7,985 nucleotides of DNA from Candidatus Colimorpha enterica (GTDB lineage: Bacteria; Bacillota; Clostridia; Oscillospirales; CAG-272): contig JAGHTD010000129.1 in assembly GCA_018065475.1 (NCBI GenBank), positions 1-7,985 of the forward strand. Reading direction: 5' to 3'. Below are positions 1-5,953 of this stretch, one piece after another. Position numbers and translations under genes: made by a program. The notes beneath the pieces were generated by a model, which was given only the letters and a program-made list of their open reading frames with translations, made no database searches and was not told the DNA's origin. Positions within the stretch are counted from its first letter, which is position 1. Each line of letters starts with the position of its first letter.

Positions 1-228
1 ATTCTCGACGAGGCGACGAGCGCACTTGACGCGAAGACGGAATACGAGCTCGTCAAGGCAGTCCGCAGCAGAGGAATTACCACCATCGTTATCGCACACA
101 GACTTTCCACTATCCGTTCGTGCGATGAGATCATAGTGATGAATCACGGTGAGATCGTTGACAGAGGCACGCATAACGAGCTTATGGAAAAGTGCGAGAT
201 GTACCGTGACCTCGTCACAGCCGAGTAA
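1..228 (+). CDS. ABC exporter, C-terminal end of ATPase domain (partial; probably NHLM ABC1-type)
   Basis: The reading frame is open from the left edge and ends at TAA (226-228), giving 75 residues. What is visible is the last part of an ABC ATPase. It has the Walker B end and D-loop (ILDEATSALD, residues 1-10), the H-switch histidine in IAHRLSTIRSCDEI (His33), and the usual C-terminal run GEIVDRGTHNELMEKCEMY. The Walker A, Q-loop, signature, membrane domain and any peptidase domain lie outside the window. The stop codon adjoins the ribosome binding site of the next ABC gene, so the two are almost certainly one transcript. Since the neighbour resembles the second subunit of NHLM peptide exporters, this is most likely the first subunit, which in that family usually carries an N-terminal C39 peptidase that removes double-glycine leaders. 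That identification is inference; the visible part alone proves only an ABC exporter ATPase. Confidence -1.
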   Translation: MLDEATSALDAKTEYELVKAVRSRGITTIVIAHRLSTIRSCDEIIVMNHGEIVDRGTHNELMEKCEMYRDLVTAE

Positions 229-236
229 AGGAGGTG
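227..236 (+). promoter_or_regulatory. Strong ribosome binding site for the second ABC exporter gene
   Basis: AAAGGAGGTG is a near-perfect anti-16S match. It starts within the stop codon of the upstream gene and ends 7 bases before the ATG at 244. It fixes that ATG as the start and supports a shared transcript for the two transporter genes. Confidence -1.
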
Positions 237-243
237 TCTGCAA

Positions 244-2436
244 ATGAGTTGGTTTGAAGAACAACTGCGTTCACGCGAGCAATCGGATAACGCCGATTTT
301 GAGGACGCCATAGATTCCATTGCCGGTGCGGTCATGGGAAAACGTCTGCACGACGCCCTCAATCAGAACGAGATCGCGGGCTCCGCGATCGAGGAAATAC
401 TCAAATATTATCACCGCAAGCCGAAGGAAGAGGATCTTCCTCAGTTCAAGACGGTGGATGAACAGATAGAATACCGTATGCGTCCCTTCGGGATCAAGAA
501 CCGTACCGTTCTCCTTGAAAAAGGGTGGTATAAAAACGCCGTAGGCGCAATGATCGGCACGCTCAAAGAGGACGGCTCCGCCGTCGCTCTGCTTCCCGAT
601 AAGCTTTCGGGCTACCGTCTCGTCGATATCAAGAACGGCAAGCATATAAGGATAAACAGAAGAAACGAGGGCATGATAGACAGGGAAGCGCTCTGCTTCT
701 ACGAGCCGCTCCCGCTGAAAGCGCTTCACGTCTCCGACCTTATCAAGTTCATGCTTGCGCAGATGAGCGTATCGGACATCGTCCTTTACTTCGCTCTTAT
801 GGGACTATCCGCCGCTCTCGGTCTGCTTTCGCCTTTGTTCACCAAATGGCTGTTCAGCGACGTTCTCGAATCCGGCAGTCTGCAGGTCCTCGTCTCCCTC
901 GCCGTATTTATGGTTTGTTTCTCGATATGCAGTCTCCTTTTCGGAGTGTATCAGAATCTTATCAACGCGCGGATAGGGATCAAGCAGAATATTGCCGTTC
1001 AGGCGGCTGTCATGAACCGTATGATGAGTCTTTCGCCGACCTTCTTCAAACAGTATTCGGCCGGTGAACTTGCGCAGAGATCGGCTTACGTCCAGTCTCT
1101 CTGCTCGACGATCTTCAATACGATCGGAATGTCGGGCTTTACCTCGCTGTTCTCGCTTATCTACATAGGGCAGATTTTCGTATTTGCGCCTTCTCTCGTC
1201 GCTCCGTCGCTTATCATAACCGTTGCGACACTCGCGCTCACTCTGCTGACCACCGGAATGCAGATGAGCGTCAGCCGCAAGAGAATGGAGGACGCGGCGA
1301 AGACGAGCGGTCTTACCTATGCGACGATCACGGGTATCCAGAAGATAAAGCTCGCGGGTGCCGAAAAGCGTACCTTCTCGCGCTGGGCAAGACAGTATTC
1401 AAAAGAGGCACAGCTTTCGTATAACCCGCCTGCGTTCCTTAAAATCAGCGGAACGCTTAATCTTGCGCTCTCCCTCATCGGTACGATGATACTTTACGCT
1501 ATAGCGATAAAGAACCGTATAGGGGTCGCCGATTACTACGCGTTCAGCAGCGCTTACGGAATGGTATCGTCTGCGTTCATGTCGGTCGTTTCGATCGCGG
1601 TGTCCATCGCCGATATCAAGCCCGCACTTGAAATGGCAAGGCCGATCATGGAGGCGGAGCCGGAATCACACGACGGCAAGGAGAACGTATCCTCCTTCCG
1701 CGGAGGTATCGAGCTTTCGCACGTTTCTTTCCGTTACGACGAGAATATGCCAAACGTCATCGACGATCTTTCGCTTAAGATCGCTCCCGGCGAATATCTT
1801 GCGATAGTCGGCTCGACCGGCTGCGGAAAATCGACGCTTATGCGTCTGCTTCTCGGTTTTGAAACGCCTCAGAAGGGCAGTATCTTCTACGACCGCAGAG
1901 ACATTGCCAAGCTCGACCTTGAATCGCTCCGCAAGAAGATCGGCGTCGTAATGCAGGACGGCAAGCTCTTCAGCGGAGATATATATTCAAATATCGTCAT
2001 TACCGCGCCGGAGCTTACTATGGATCAGGCATGGGAAGCGGCTGAGATCGCGTCGATTGCAGACAGCATACGCAGTATGCCTATGGGAATGCACACGCTT
2101 ATCAGCGAAGGTCAGGGAGGCATTTCCGGAGGACAGAAACAGCGTCTTATGATCGCCCGTGCGGTCGCTCCGAAGCCGAAGATCCTCATGTTCGACGAGG
2201 CGACGAGCGCACTTGACAACATCACGCAGAAGAACGTATCCGAAGCAATAGATTCGCTCAAATGCACGAGGATAGTCATTGCGCACCGTCTTTCCACGAT
2301 AAGACACGCCGACCGTATAATCTACCTTGACAAGGGTAAGATAGTAGAGGACGGCAGTTACGACGAACTGATCGAGAAGAACGGCTATTTCGCAAAGCTC
2401 GTAGAGCGTCAGCGTCTTGACGTCGATACTGAATAA
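244..2436 (+). CDS. NHLM-type peptide/bacteriocin ABC exporter, permease-ATPase subunit 2
   Basis: This 730-residue protein is a fused permease and ATPase of the inner membrane that uses ATP to export a substrate, probably a ribosomally made peptide. Residues 1-155 form a soluble N-terminal extension without recognisable catalytic motifs. Residues about 178-456 hold about six hydrophobic segments, including the conserved TFFKQYSAGELAQR stretch (266-279) of ABC type-1 exporters. Residues about 488-720 are the ATPase: Walker A GSTGCGKST (523-531), Q-loop Gln571, signature ISGGQ (627-631), Walker B ending in Asp651-Glu652, D-loop SALD and switch His681. All nucleotide-binding motifs are intact. 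The long non-peptidase N-terminus followed by the PLPLKAL segment leading into the membrane domain resembles NHLM_micro_ABC2 (TIGR03797). Its partner is the partial exporter gene just upstream, 15 bases away. The start is fixed by a strong ribosome binding site. A generic lipid or drug exporter is the alternative; the ABC-exporter call itself is near certain. Confidence -1.
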   Translation: MSWFEEQLRSREQSDNADFEDAIDSIAGAVMGKRLHDALNQNEIAGSAIEEILKYYHRKPKEEDLPQFKTVDEQIEYRMRPFGIKNRTVLLEKGWYKNAVGAMIGTLKEDGSAVALLPDKLSGYRLVDIKNGKHIRINRRNEGMIDREALCFYEPLPLKALHVSDLIKFMLAQMSVSDIVLYFALMGLSAALGLLSPLFTKWLFSDVLESGSLQVLVSLAVFMVCFSICSLLFGVYQNLINARIGIKQNIAVQAAVMNRMMSLSPTFFKQYSAGELAQRSAYVQSLCSTIFNTIGMSGFTSLFSLIYIGQIFVFAPSLVAPSLIITVATLALTLLTTGMQMSVSRKRMEDAAKTSGLTYATITGIQKIKLAGAEKRTFSRWARQYSKEAQLSYNPPAFLKISGTLNLALSLIGTMILYAIAIKNRIGVADYYAFSSAYGMVSSAFMSVVSIAVSIADIKPALEMARPIMEAEPESHDGKENVSSFRGGIELSHVSFRYDENMPNVIDDLSLKIAPGEYLAIVGSTGCGKSTLMRLLLGFETPQKGSIFYDRRDIAKLDLESLRKKIGVVMQDGKLFSGDIYSNIVITAPELTMDQAWEAAEIASIADSIRSMPMGMHTLISEGQGGISGGQKQRLMIARAVAPKPKILMFDEATSALDNITQKNVSEAIDSLKCTRIVIAHRLSTIRHADRIIYLDKGKIVEDGSYDELIEKNGYFAKLVERQRLDVDTE

Positions 2437-2442
2437 AAAGAG

Positions 2443-2473
2443 ATACCGGGATCGGCGTTGCCGATCCCGGTAT
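2443..2473. terminator. Bidirectional hairpin terminator between convergent genes
   Basis: A perfect 14-bp inverted repeat (2443-2456 with 2460-2473, GC-rich core CCGGGATCGGC) closes on a 3-base loop. It lies 6 bases after the exporter stop and 18 bases from the stop of the leftward channel gene. Read leftward it is followed by CTCTTTTT, a good U-tract. Read rightward it is followed only by the AT-rich TATATATTTAT, a weaker one. It probably terminates both transcripts, the leftward one more efficiently. Confidence -1.
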
Positions 2474-2491
2474 TATATATTTATGATCAGA

Positions 2492-3169
2492 TCATTTCCC
2501 AGTTCCTTTGTTGAACTTGTTCTGCGGTGTGGGGAGAGTCCATTTGAGCAGGATGGCCGGAATACGGATGCAGATGATTATCGACGCCGCGATGACAGTT
2601 GTCGGCAGTTCGCCGATAACCGTATGCAGATAAACGTAGAATGCGGCTCCGGCGAGGCAGGGAAGAAGATAGACGTATTTCTTGAATATTCCCGGCATTT
2701 CGGCGAGGAGCAGGTCACGGAGCACGCCGCCTCCGACTGCCGTGATCACGCCGCAGAAGATGACGAGGGCGTTGTTGGTGCCGATCTTTCCGCCGATATT
2801 GATAACAGTAGCGGAGCCGGAAACCGAAAAGAGCGCGATTCCTACCGTATCGAAAAACTCGATGAGGAAGAAATGACGGTGCTCAACGAGATAATCGCTG
2901 ATCTTTCTGATGAACGCCAGGTGATAGATGACCAGACTGACGGCGGTGCAGACGACGGCAAATATCATATAGTCGTAGTCGGTGAAAAGGTGAGGCGGGA
3001 TATGGCCGGTGAAAATATCCCTCATTATTCCTCCGCCGAAGGATGTCGTGAAGGCAAGGATGAGAGCGCCTATCATATCGGTATTTTTTCTGAGTGCGGT
3101 GAGCGTTGCGGCGGCAGAGAATGAAGCTATGCCGAACACCTGCAAAATGAATATTATTACGGATTCCAT
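2492..3169 (-). CDS. TRIC/UPF0126 family membrane channel protein
   Basis: This 225-residue protein is almost entirely hydrophobic, with about seven predicted membrane segments. It shows the duplicated UPF0126 architecture. The first repeat (about 4-85) contains GGGIMRD (45-51), and the second (about 100-185) contains GGGVLRD (146-152). These glycine-rich bends with Arg-Asp are the hallmark of bacterial relatives of trimeric intracellular cation (TRIC) channels, which pass K+ in the characterised prokaryotic members. The Pfam family was once called 'glycine transporter', so the substrate in this organism cannot be stated. The C-terminus ends in a short basic tail. The start is supported by CGGGAAGT (3175-3182), 5 bases upstream of the ATG, and by a strong promoter. 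The gene is monocistronic and converges on the exporter operon. A rightward open frame across the same DNA is an antisense shadow. Confidence -1.
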   Translation of the reverse strand: MESVIIFILQVFGIASFSAAATLTALRKNTDMIGALILAFTTSFGGGIMRDIFTGHIPPHLFTDYDYMIFAVVCTAVSLVIYHLAFIRKISDYLVEHRHFFLIEFFDTVGIALFSVSGSATVINIGGKIGTNNALVIFCGVITAVGGGVLRDLLLAEMPGIFKKYVYLLPCLAGAAFYVYLHTVIGELPTTVIAASIIICIRIPAILLKWTLPTPQNKFNKGTGK

Positions 3170-3174
3170 ACAGT

Positions 3175-3182
3175 ACTTCCCG
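3175..3182 (-). promoter_or_regulatory. Ribosome binding site of the TRIC-family gene
   Basis: On the minus strand CGGGAAGT precedes the ATG (3169-3167) by 5 bases, a normal Shine-Dalgarno spacing. It selects this methionine, which also directly precedes the first membrane segment. Confidence -1.
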
Positions 3183-3199
3183 TTATTTTGTTAAAAAGT

Positions 3200-3228
3200 A
3201 TTATATCACAAAAATAATAAAAAATCAA
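3200..3228 (-). promoter_or_regulatory. Extended -10 promoter for the TRIC-family gene
   Basis: Read leftward, a -35 box TTGATT (3228-3223) and a perfect -10 TATAAT (3205-3200) are separated by 17 bases. The bases just upstream of the -10 are TGTGA, an exact TRTGN extended -10 motif typical of Gram-positive sigma-A promoters. Transcription would start near 3193, giving a leader of roughly 24 bases. No operator-like inverted repeat overlaps it. Confidence -1.
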
Positions 3229-3251
3229 CAATATGAAAAGTGAAAAAAAGG

Positions 3252-3280
3252 TTGACTTTTTCTCTGATTTTGTGTATAAT
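3252..3280 (+). promoter_or_regulatory. Near-consensus promoter for tRNA-Gln
   Basis: TTGACT (3252-3257) and TATAAT (3275-3280) are separated by exactly 17 bases. This matches the sigma-A consensus at 11 of 12 positions. The expected start lies near 3287, about 10 bases before the tRNA 5' end. Such strength fits a stable RNA gene. It faces away from the leftward promoter, with 23 bases between the two -35 boxes. Confidence -1.
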
Positions 3281-3296
3281 TTATGTAGCGTAATAT

Positions 3297-3370
3297 TGGG
3301 ATGTTGTGTAGCGGCAGCACATGAGACTTTGACTCTTATAGTACAGGTTCAACCCCTGTCATCCCAGCCA
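3297..3370 (+). tRNA. trnQ: tRNA-Gln, anticodon UUG
   Basis: The 74-base sequence folds as a full cloverleaf. The 7-bp acceptor stem is TGGGATG with CATCCCA. The D-arm is GTGT/GCAC around a 7-base loop containing GG. The anticodon arm TGAGA/TCTTA closes the loop CTTTGAC, so the anticodon is TTG (UUG, reads CAA/CAG). The variable loop is TAGT. The T-arm is ACAGG/CCTGT around TTCAACC. The discriminator is G and the CCA is encoded at 3368-3370. The D and anticodon stems each contain one G-T pair, which is tolerated. Promoter and terminator flank it, so it appears to be a single-gene unit. Confidence -1.
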
Positions 3371-3371
3371 C

Positions 3372-3400
3372 AAGGACGCTGACCGCGTCCTTTATTTTTT
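3372..3400 (+). terminator. Rho-independent terminator after tRNA-Gln
   Basis: The stem AAGGACGC (3372-3379) pairs perfectly with GCGTCCTT (3385-3392) around the loop TGACC, followed by TATTTTTT (3393-3400). It begins 2 bases after the tRNA CCA. It separates the strong tRNA promoter from the STAS-kinase gene, so that gene would depend on read-through or on a weak promoter of its own. Confidence -1.
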
Positions 3401-3426
3401 CAAAATACTGTGTTTACAGAACAGAT

Positions 3427-3433
3427 AAAGAGG
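3427..3433 (+). promoter_or_regulatory. Ribosome binding site of the STAS-kinase gene
   Basis: AAAGAGG sits 8 bases before the ATG at 3442 and supports that start. Between the preceding terminator and this site there are only 26 bases, and I see no convincing -35/-10 pair there. The best candidate (CTGACC 3379-3384 and CAAAAT 3401-3406, 16-base spacing) overlaps the terminator and matches the consensus poorly. Confidence -1.
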
Positions 3434-3441
3434 TTATCAAA

Positions 3442-4623
3442 ATGGCTGCAATTACTTCCGAACTCAACAATAACGTACTTACTATCAGATTTTCCGGCCG
3501 TATCGACTCGGGAAATGCTCCTTTGGCTGAAGCCGAAGTGAATAAGGCGGTTTCGTCCAATCCTCATACGTCGGTCATAGCCGACCTTGACGAGCTTGAA
3601 TATATTTCCAGTGCCGGACTTCGCGTTATTCTCCGTTTGAGAAAGAACGAGCCGACGCTTAAGATCGTGAACGTAACATCCGAGGTTTACGAAATCTTCG
3701 ATATGACGGGATTCACCGAGATGCTGCCGATCGAAAAGGGATACAGAAAGCTGTCCGTCGATGGCTGTGAGGTCATTGGTCAGGGCGCAAACGGTAAGGT
3801 TTACCGCCTCGATCCCGATACGATCATCAAGGTCTATTTCAACTCCGACGCTCTTGACGATATCCACAGAGAAAGAGAGCTTGCGAGAAAGGCGTTCGTC
3901 CTCGGTATCCCCACGGCTATCCCCTACGACGTTGTAAAGGTAGGCGACACCTACGGCTCTGTTTTTGAGCTTCTCAACGCAAAGTCGTTTGCAAAGCTGA
4001 TCGCTCAGCAGCCCGAAAAGCTCGACGAGTACGTCGAAATGTCGGTCGATCTTATGAGAAAGATCCACTCCACCGAGGTCAAGCCCAACGATATGCCCGA
4101 TATGAAAGAGACGGGCGTTAAGTGGGCGTCCTTCACCGCCGAGTATCTTCCCGAGGAGACGGGCAAAAAGCTCGTCAGACTCATCAAGGAGATTCCTACC
4201 GATTATCACATGATCCACGGTGATTACCACATCAAGAACGTCATGCTTCAGAACGGCGAGACCCTTCTTATTGATATGGACACCCTCTGCTACGGTCATC
4301 CGATCTTCGAGCTTGCGTCGGTCTATAACGCATACGTCGGATTTTCGTCCGTCGATAAGGGCGTGTCGATGAGATTCCTCGGTATTCCTCACGAGACCGC
4401 GCTCTCAATCAGGGACAAGACGCTTGAACTGTATTTCTCCGGCAGAAGCAAAGAGGAGATCGCCGAGATCGAGAAAATGGCAAAGGTCATCGGCTTCACA
4501 CGTCTTCTCCGCAGAAACGTCAGAAGAAAAGAGTATGAGACCGAGGTCGGCGGAAAAGAGCTTGAACTGTTCAAGTCCAATCTGATCTCGCTTCTTGCAG
4601 AAGTCGATAAACTGTATTATTGA
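3442..4623 (+). CDS. STAS domain fused to APH-like phosphotransferase/kinase
   Basis: This 393-residue cytosolic protein has no membrane segment. Residues about 5-100 form a STAS domain of the anti-sigma-factor-antagonist type. Its core is DLDELEYISSAGLRVIL (48-64), and Ser57 aligns with the serine phosphorylated in SpoIIAA-like proteins. Residues about 108-385 are a kinase-fold domain of the aminoglycoside-phosphotransferase superfamily. It has the glycine-rich loop GQGANGKVY (113-121), the ATP-binding lysine Lys130, a helix-C glutamate (Glu144 or Glu146), the catalytic loop HGDYHIKN (259-266, Asp261 and Asn266) and the metal-binding LIDMD (Asp278). Every catalytic residue is present, so it is probably active. 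The C-terminal part resembles the family first noted as Fibrobacter paralogues (TIGR02172), whose substrate I do not know. The fusion suggests a regulatory kinase whose output involves the STAS serine, but that is inference. Antibiotic resistance is possible yet unlikely given the STAS domain. It follows tRNA-Gln and is monocistronic. Confidence -1.
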   Translation: MAAITSELNNNVLTIRFSGRIDSGNAPLAEAEVNKAVSSNPHTSVIADLDELEYISSAGLRVILRLRKNEPTLKIVNVTSEVYEIFDMTGFTEMLPIEKGYRKLSVDGCEVIGQGANGKVYRLDPDTIIKVYFNSDALDDIHRERELARKAFVLGIPTAIPYDVVKVGDTYGSVFELLNAKSFAKLIAQQPEKLDEYVEMSVDLMRKIHSTEVKPNDMPDMKETGVKWASFTAEYLPEETGKKLVRLIKEIPTDYHMIHGDYHIKNVMLQNGETLLIDMDTLCYGHPIFELASVYNAYVGFSSVDKGVSMRFLGIPHETALSIRDKTLELYFSGRSKEEIAEIEKMAKVIGFTRLLRRNVRRKEYETEVGGKELELFKSNLISLLAEVDKLYY

Positions 4624-4650
4624 TCCTGAACCACTTCAAATTGTAAAAAC

Positions 4651-4679
4651 AAAAAAGAGAGCCTCGGCTCTCTTTTTTT
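4651..4679. terminator. Bidirectional terminator between STAS-kinase gene and leftward operon
   Basis: The core stem GAGAGC (4657-4662) pairs with GCTCTC (4667-4672) around CTCG. It is extended by A6 (4651-4656) facing T7 (4673-4679). The symmetric A and T runs supply a U-tract for either direction. It lies 27 bases after the kinase stop and 16 bases beyond the stop of the leftward operon. Confidence -1.
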
Positions 4680-4695
4680 GCTTGTGTGATTCTTT

Positions 4696-5952
4696 TCATT
4701 CTGGCTCGGTTTCGTGGCTTGCCGGTGACGAACCGTATTTGAGGTCGTATTCCGCCTGATCGATGAGCGGCATCACGTACCAGTAGGTGGTGTCGGCGAT
4801 CTTTGCGGGATCGTGCATGAACTTCAGCTCCACGCCGTTCTTTTCCGATACCCAGAAAATATCCTCATCCGACGTGTCGCCCCAGAACATTCCGAGGTGC
4901 ATATCGTCGTCTTTATACTGAGGCATTGCAAGGACTATATCGCCCTTTTTCAGCACACCGGAGCTCATCATCTCTTCGCGCGTCGGGAACTTGTAGCAGA
5001 AATATTTGCCCATTTCGTCGTATTTCTGTGCATGTGACGATACCGAATTGCGGGTGACGAGAATGTACCAGTTCCATGCGTTGGTCACGCTCTGATTTGT
5101 CGTTGACGGCGACGGTTTGAAGCCGAGGTAGGAACTGCTCGTGATGTTCTTGTTGAAGGTGTCGATGAAATGAGGATTGACTGCGTACATGAAGTGCCCG
5201 ATAAGCCCGGAGCAGTTGACGCCCGGCTTGCCGTATTTATGCTTGTATTGACCGTTCTTGTTCGATTTGACGTAAAGTCCCGCCGCCTCGACGGCGAGCT
5301 TCTGTTCCTCGTCGGTAAGCTGGCTGTAATTTGCCGCTCCCTGCGGGAAAGCGTATGCGTGGCCCTTATAGACCGTGCCGAGGTAGTATTCATCGTGTTC
5401 GTGCGACGACAGCCACGCGATCATCTTTTCACGCGTTATGCCGTCCTCTTCGCCTACATGAAGGGTATAGTTCATCTCCTCGACGTACCATCTCTGACAG
5501 GTGAAGCAGTAGGTGCGGTTGTAGATCTTTCCGTCCGCTTCGGGTTTGATCGTCGTGGTGCAGCTGTGGCCCTTGCGGTAGAGAAGCACGTAGCGGTCGT
5601 AGCCGCATTCCTCGCATATCTGATAAGCGCGCCCACCGTGCATACAGTCGTTCTGCGCAAGCACTGTGGTCTTGAACTTATGCTTATGCACCGGCTCCTC
5701 CGTCTCAAGCGGCGGGTGGTCGTAGATGTTATCATCCGTCCAGGACGGCGGGTGATCGTAAATTACCGTGGTCTCTCCTTCGGTGTCCGTGATCTCGACG
5801 ACGTAGTATTCGCTGTCAATATCGCTGACGTCTTGGGACGTGTCGTCCGACAGTCCGGGGTTATTACGGAGCTGCGGAACGCAGAGCGCGGCGGCGAGCA
5901 TGGTCACGATGCACAGCGCGGATATTGCGGTAACATATAGGTTTTTGTTCAT
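4696..5952 (-). CDS. Secreted or membrane-anchored NlpC/P60-like protein with Cys-pair region
   Basis: This 418-residue protein begins with a short basic stretch and a hydrophobic segment (about 5-26), a signal peptide or membrane anchor. AALC at 21-24 is a poor lipobox, so lipoprotein processing is doubtful. The linker holds two 12-residue repeats starting IYDHPP (64-75, 76-87). Residues 89-152 contain His89, His91, Cys103, CEEC (113-116), His129, Cys131 and CFTC (149-152), resembling the His/Cys-rich modules of clostridial extracellular proteins. The C-terminal region looks papain-like: GVNCSGLIGHF gives the candidate nucleophile Cys247, KKGDIV is at 335-340, and MHLGMFWG gives His352. The likely role is cleavage of cell-wall peptides. 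Cys and His are about 105 residues apart, roughly twice the usual NlpC/P60 spacing, and the third catalytic position is not an obvious histidine. It starts 1 base after the kinase stop with no clear ribosome binding site, so its translation is probably coupled. The substrate is unknown. Confidence -1.
   Translation of the reverse strand: MNKNLYVTAISALCIVTMLAAALCVPQLRNNPGLSDDTSQDVSDIDSEYYVVEITDTEGETTVIYDHPPSWTDDNIYDHPPLETEEPVHKHKFKTTVLAQNDCMHGGRAYQICEECGYDRYVLLYRKGHSCTTTIKPEADGKIYNRTYCFTCQRWYVEEMNYTLHVGEEDGITREKMIAWLSSHEHDEYYLGTVYKGHAYAFPQGAANYSQLTDEEQKLAVEAAGLYVKSNKNGQYKHKYGKPGVNCSGLIGHFMYAVNPHFIDTFNKNITSSSYLGFKPSPSTTNQSVTNAWNWYILVTRNSVSSHAQKYDEMGKYFCYKFPTREEMMSSGVLKKGDIVLAMPQYKDDDMHLGMFWGDTSDEDIFWVSEKNGVELKFMHDPAKIADTTYWYVMPLIDQAEYDLKYGSSPASHETEPE
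5692..5763 (-). repeat. Tandem 12-codon repeat (IYDHPP units) in the NlpC/P60-like gene
   Basis: Two adjacent 36-base units encode IYDHPPSWTDDN and IYDHPPLETEEP. The first six residues of each unit are identical and the remainder is acidic and Thr-rich. It lies between the membrane segment and the Cys-pair region and reads as a short extracytoplasmic linker. With two copies and some synonymous differences it may be an old duplication. Confidence -1.
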
Positions 5953-5953
5953 A

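Noticed and set aside
2417..3124. Rightward 235-residue open frame over the TRIC-family gene
   Set aside because: Its product is a charged, low-complexity sequence with no fold signature, while the opposite strand gives a coherent seven-helix protein with both GGGxxRD motifs, a promoter and a ribosome binding site.
3297..3370. tRNA-Gln as an integration (att) site of a mobile element
   Set aside because: I found no second copy of the tRNA 3' end in the window and no integrase or phage gene; the downstream DNA is an ordinary terminator and gene.
3400..4392. Leftward 330-residue open frame opposite the STAS-kinase gene
   Set aside because: It has no ribosome binding site at a plausible start and no recognisable domain. 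It arises from the codon usage of the real gene, and its end runs into the tRNA terminator.
3442..4623. Aminoglycoside or choline kinase by virtue of HGDYHIKN
   Set aside because: The motif is shared by the whole APH-like superfamily. The N-terminal STAS domain and the absence of any resistance or choline context do not support a specific substrate.
5170..5940. Rightward 256-residue open frame opposite the NlpC/P60-like gene
   Set aside because: It is Val/Arg-rich without conserved motifs, and the minus strand shows a signal segment, Cys pairs and NlpC-like motifs. It is an antisense shadow.
4716..5952. Lipoprotein call for the NlpC/P60-like protein based on Cys24
   Set aside because: The residues before Cys24 are AAL, and Leu at the -1 position departs from the lipobox consensus, so a plain signal peptide or membrane anchor is at least as likely.
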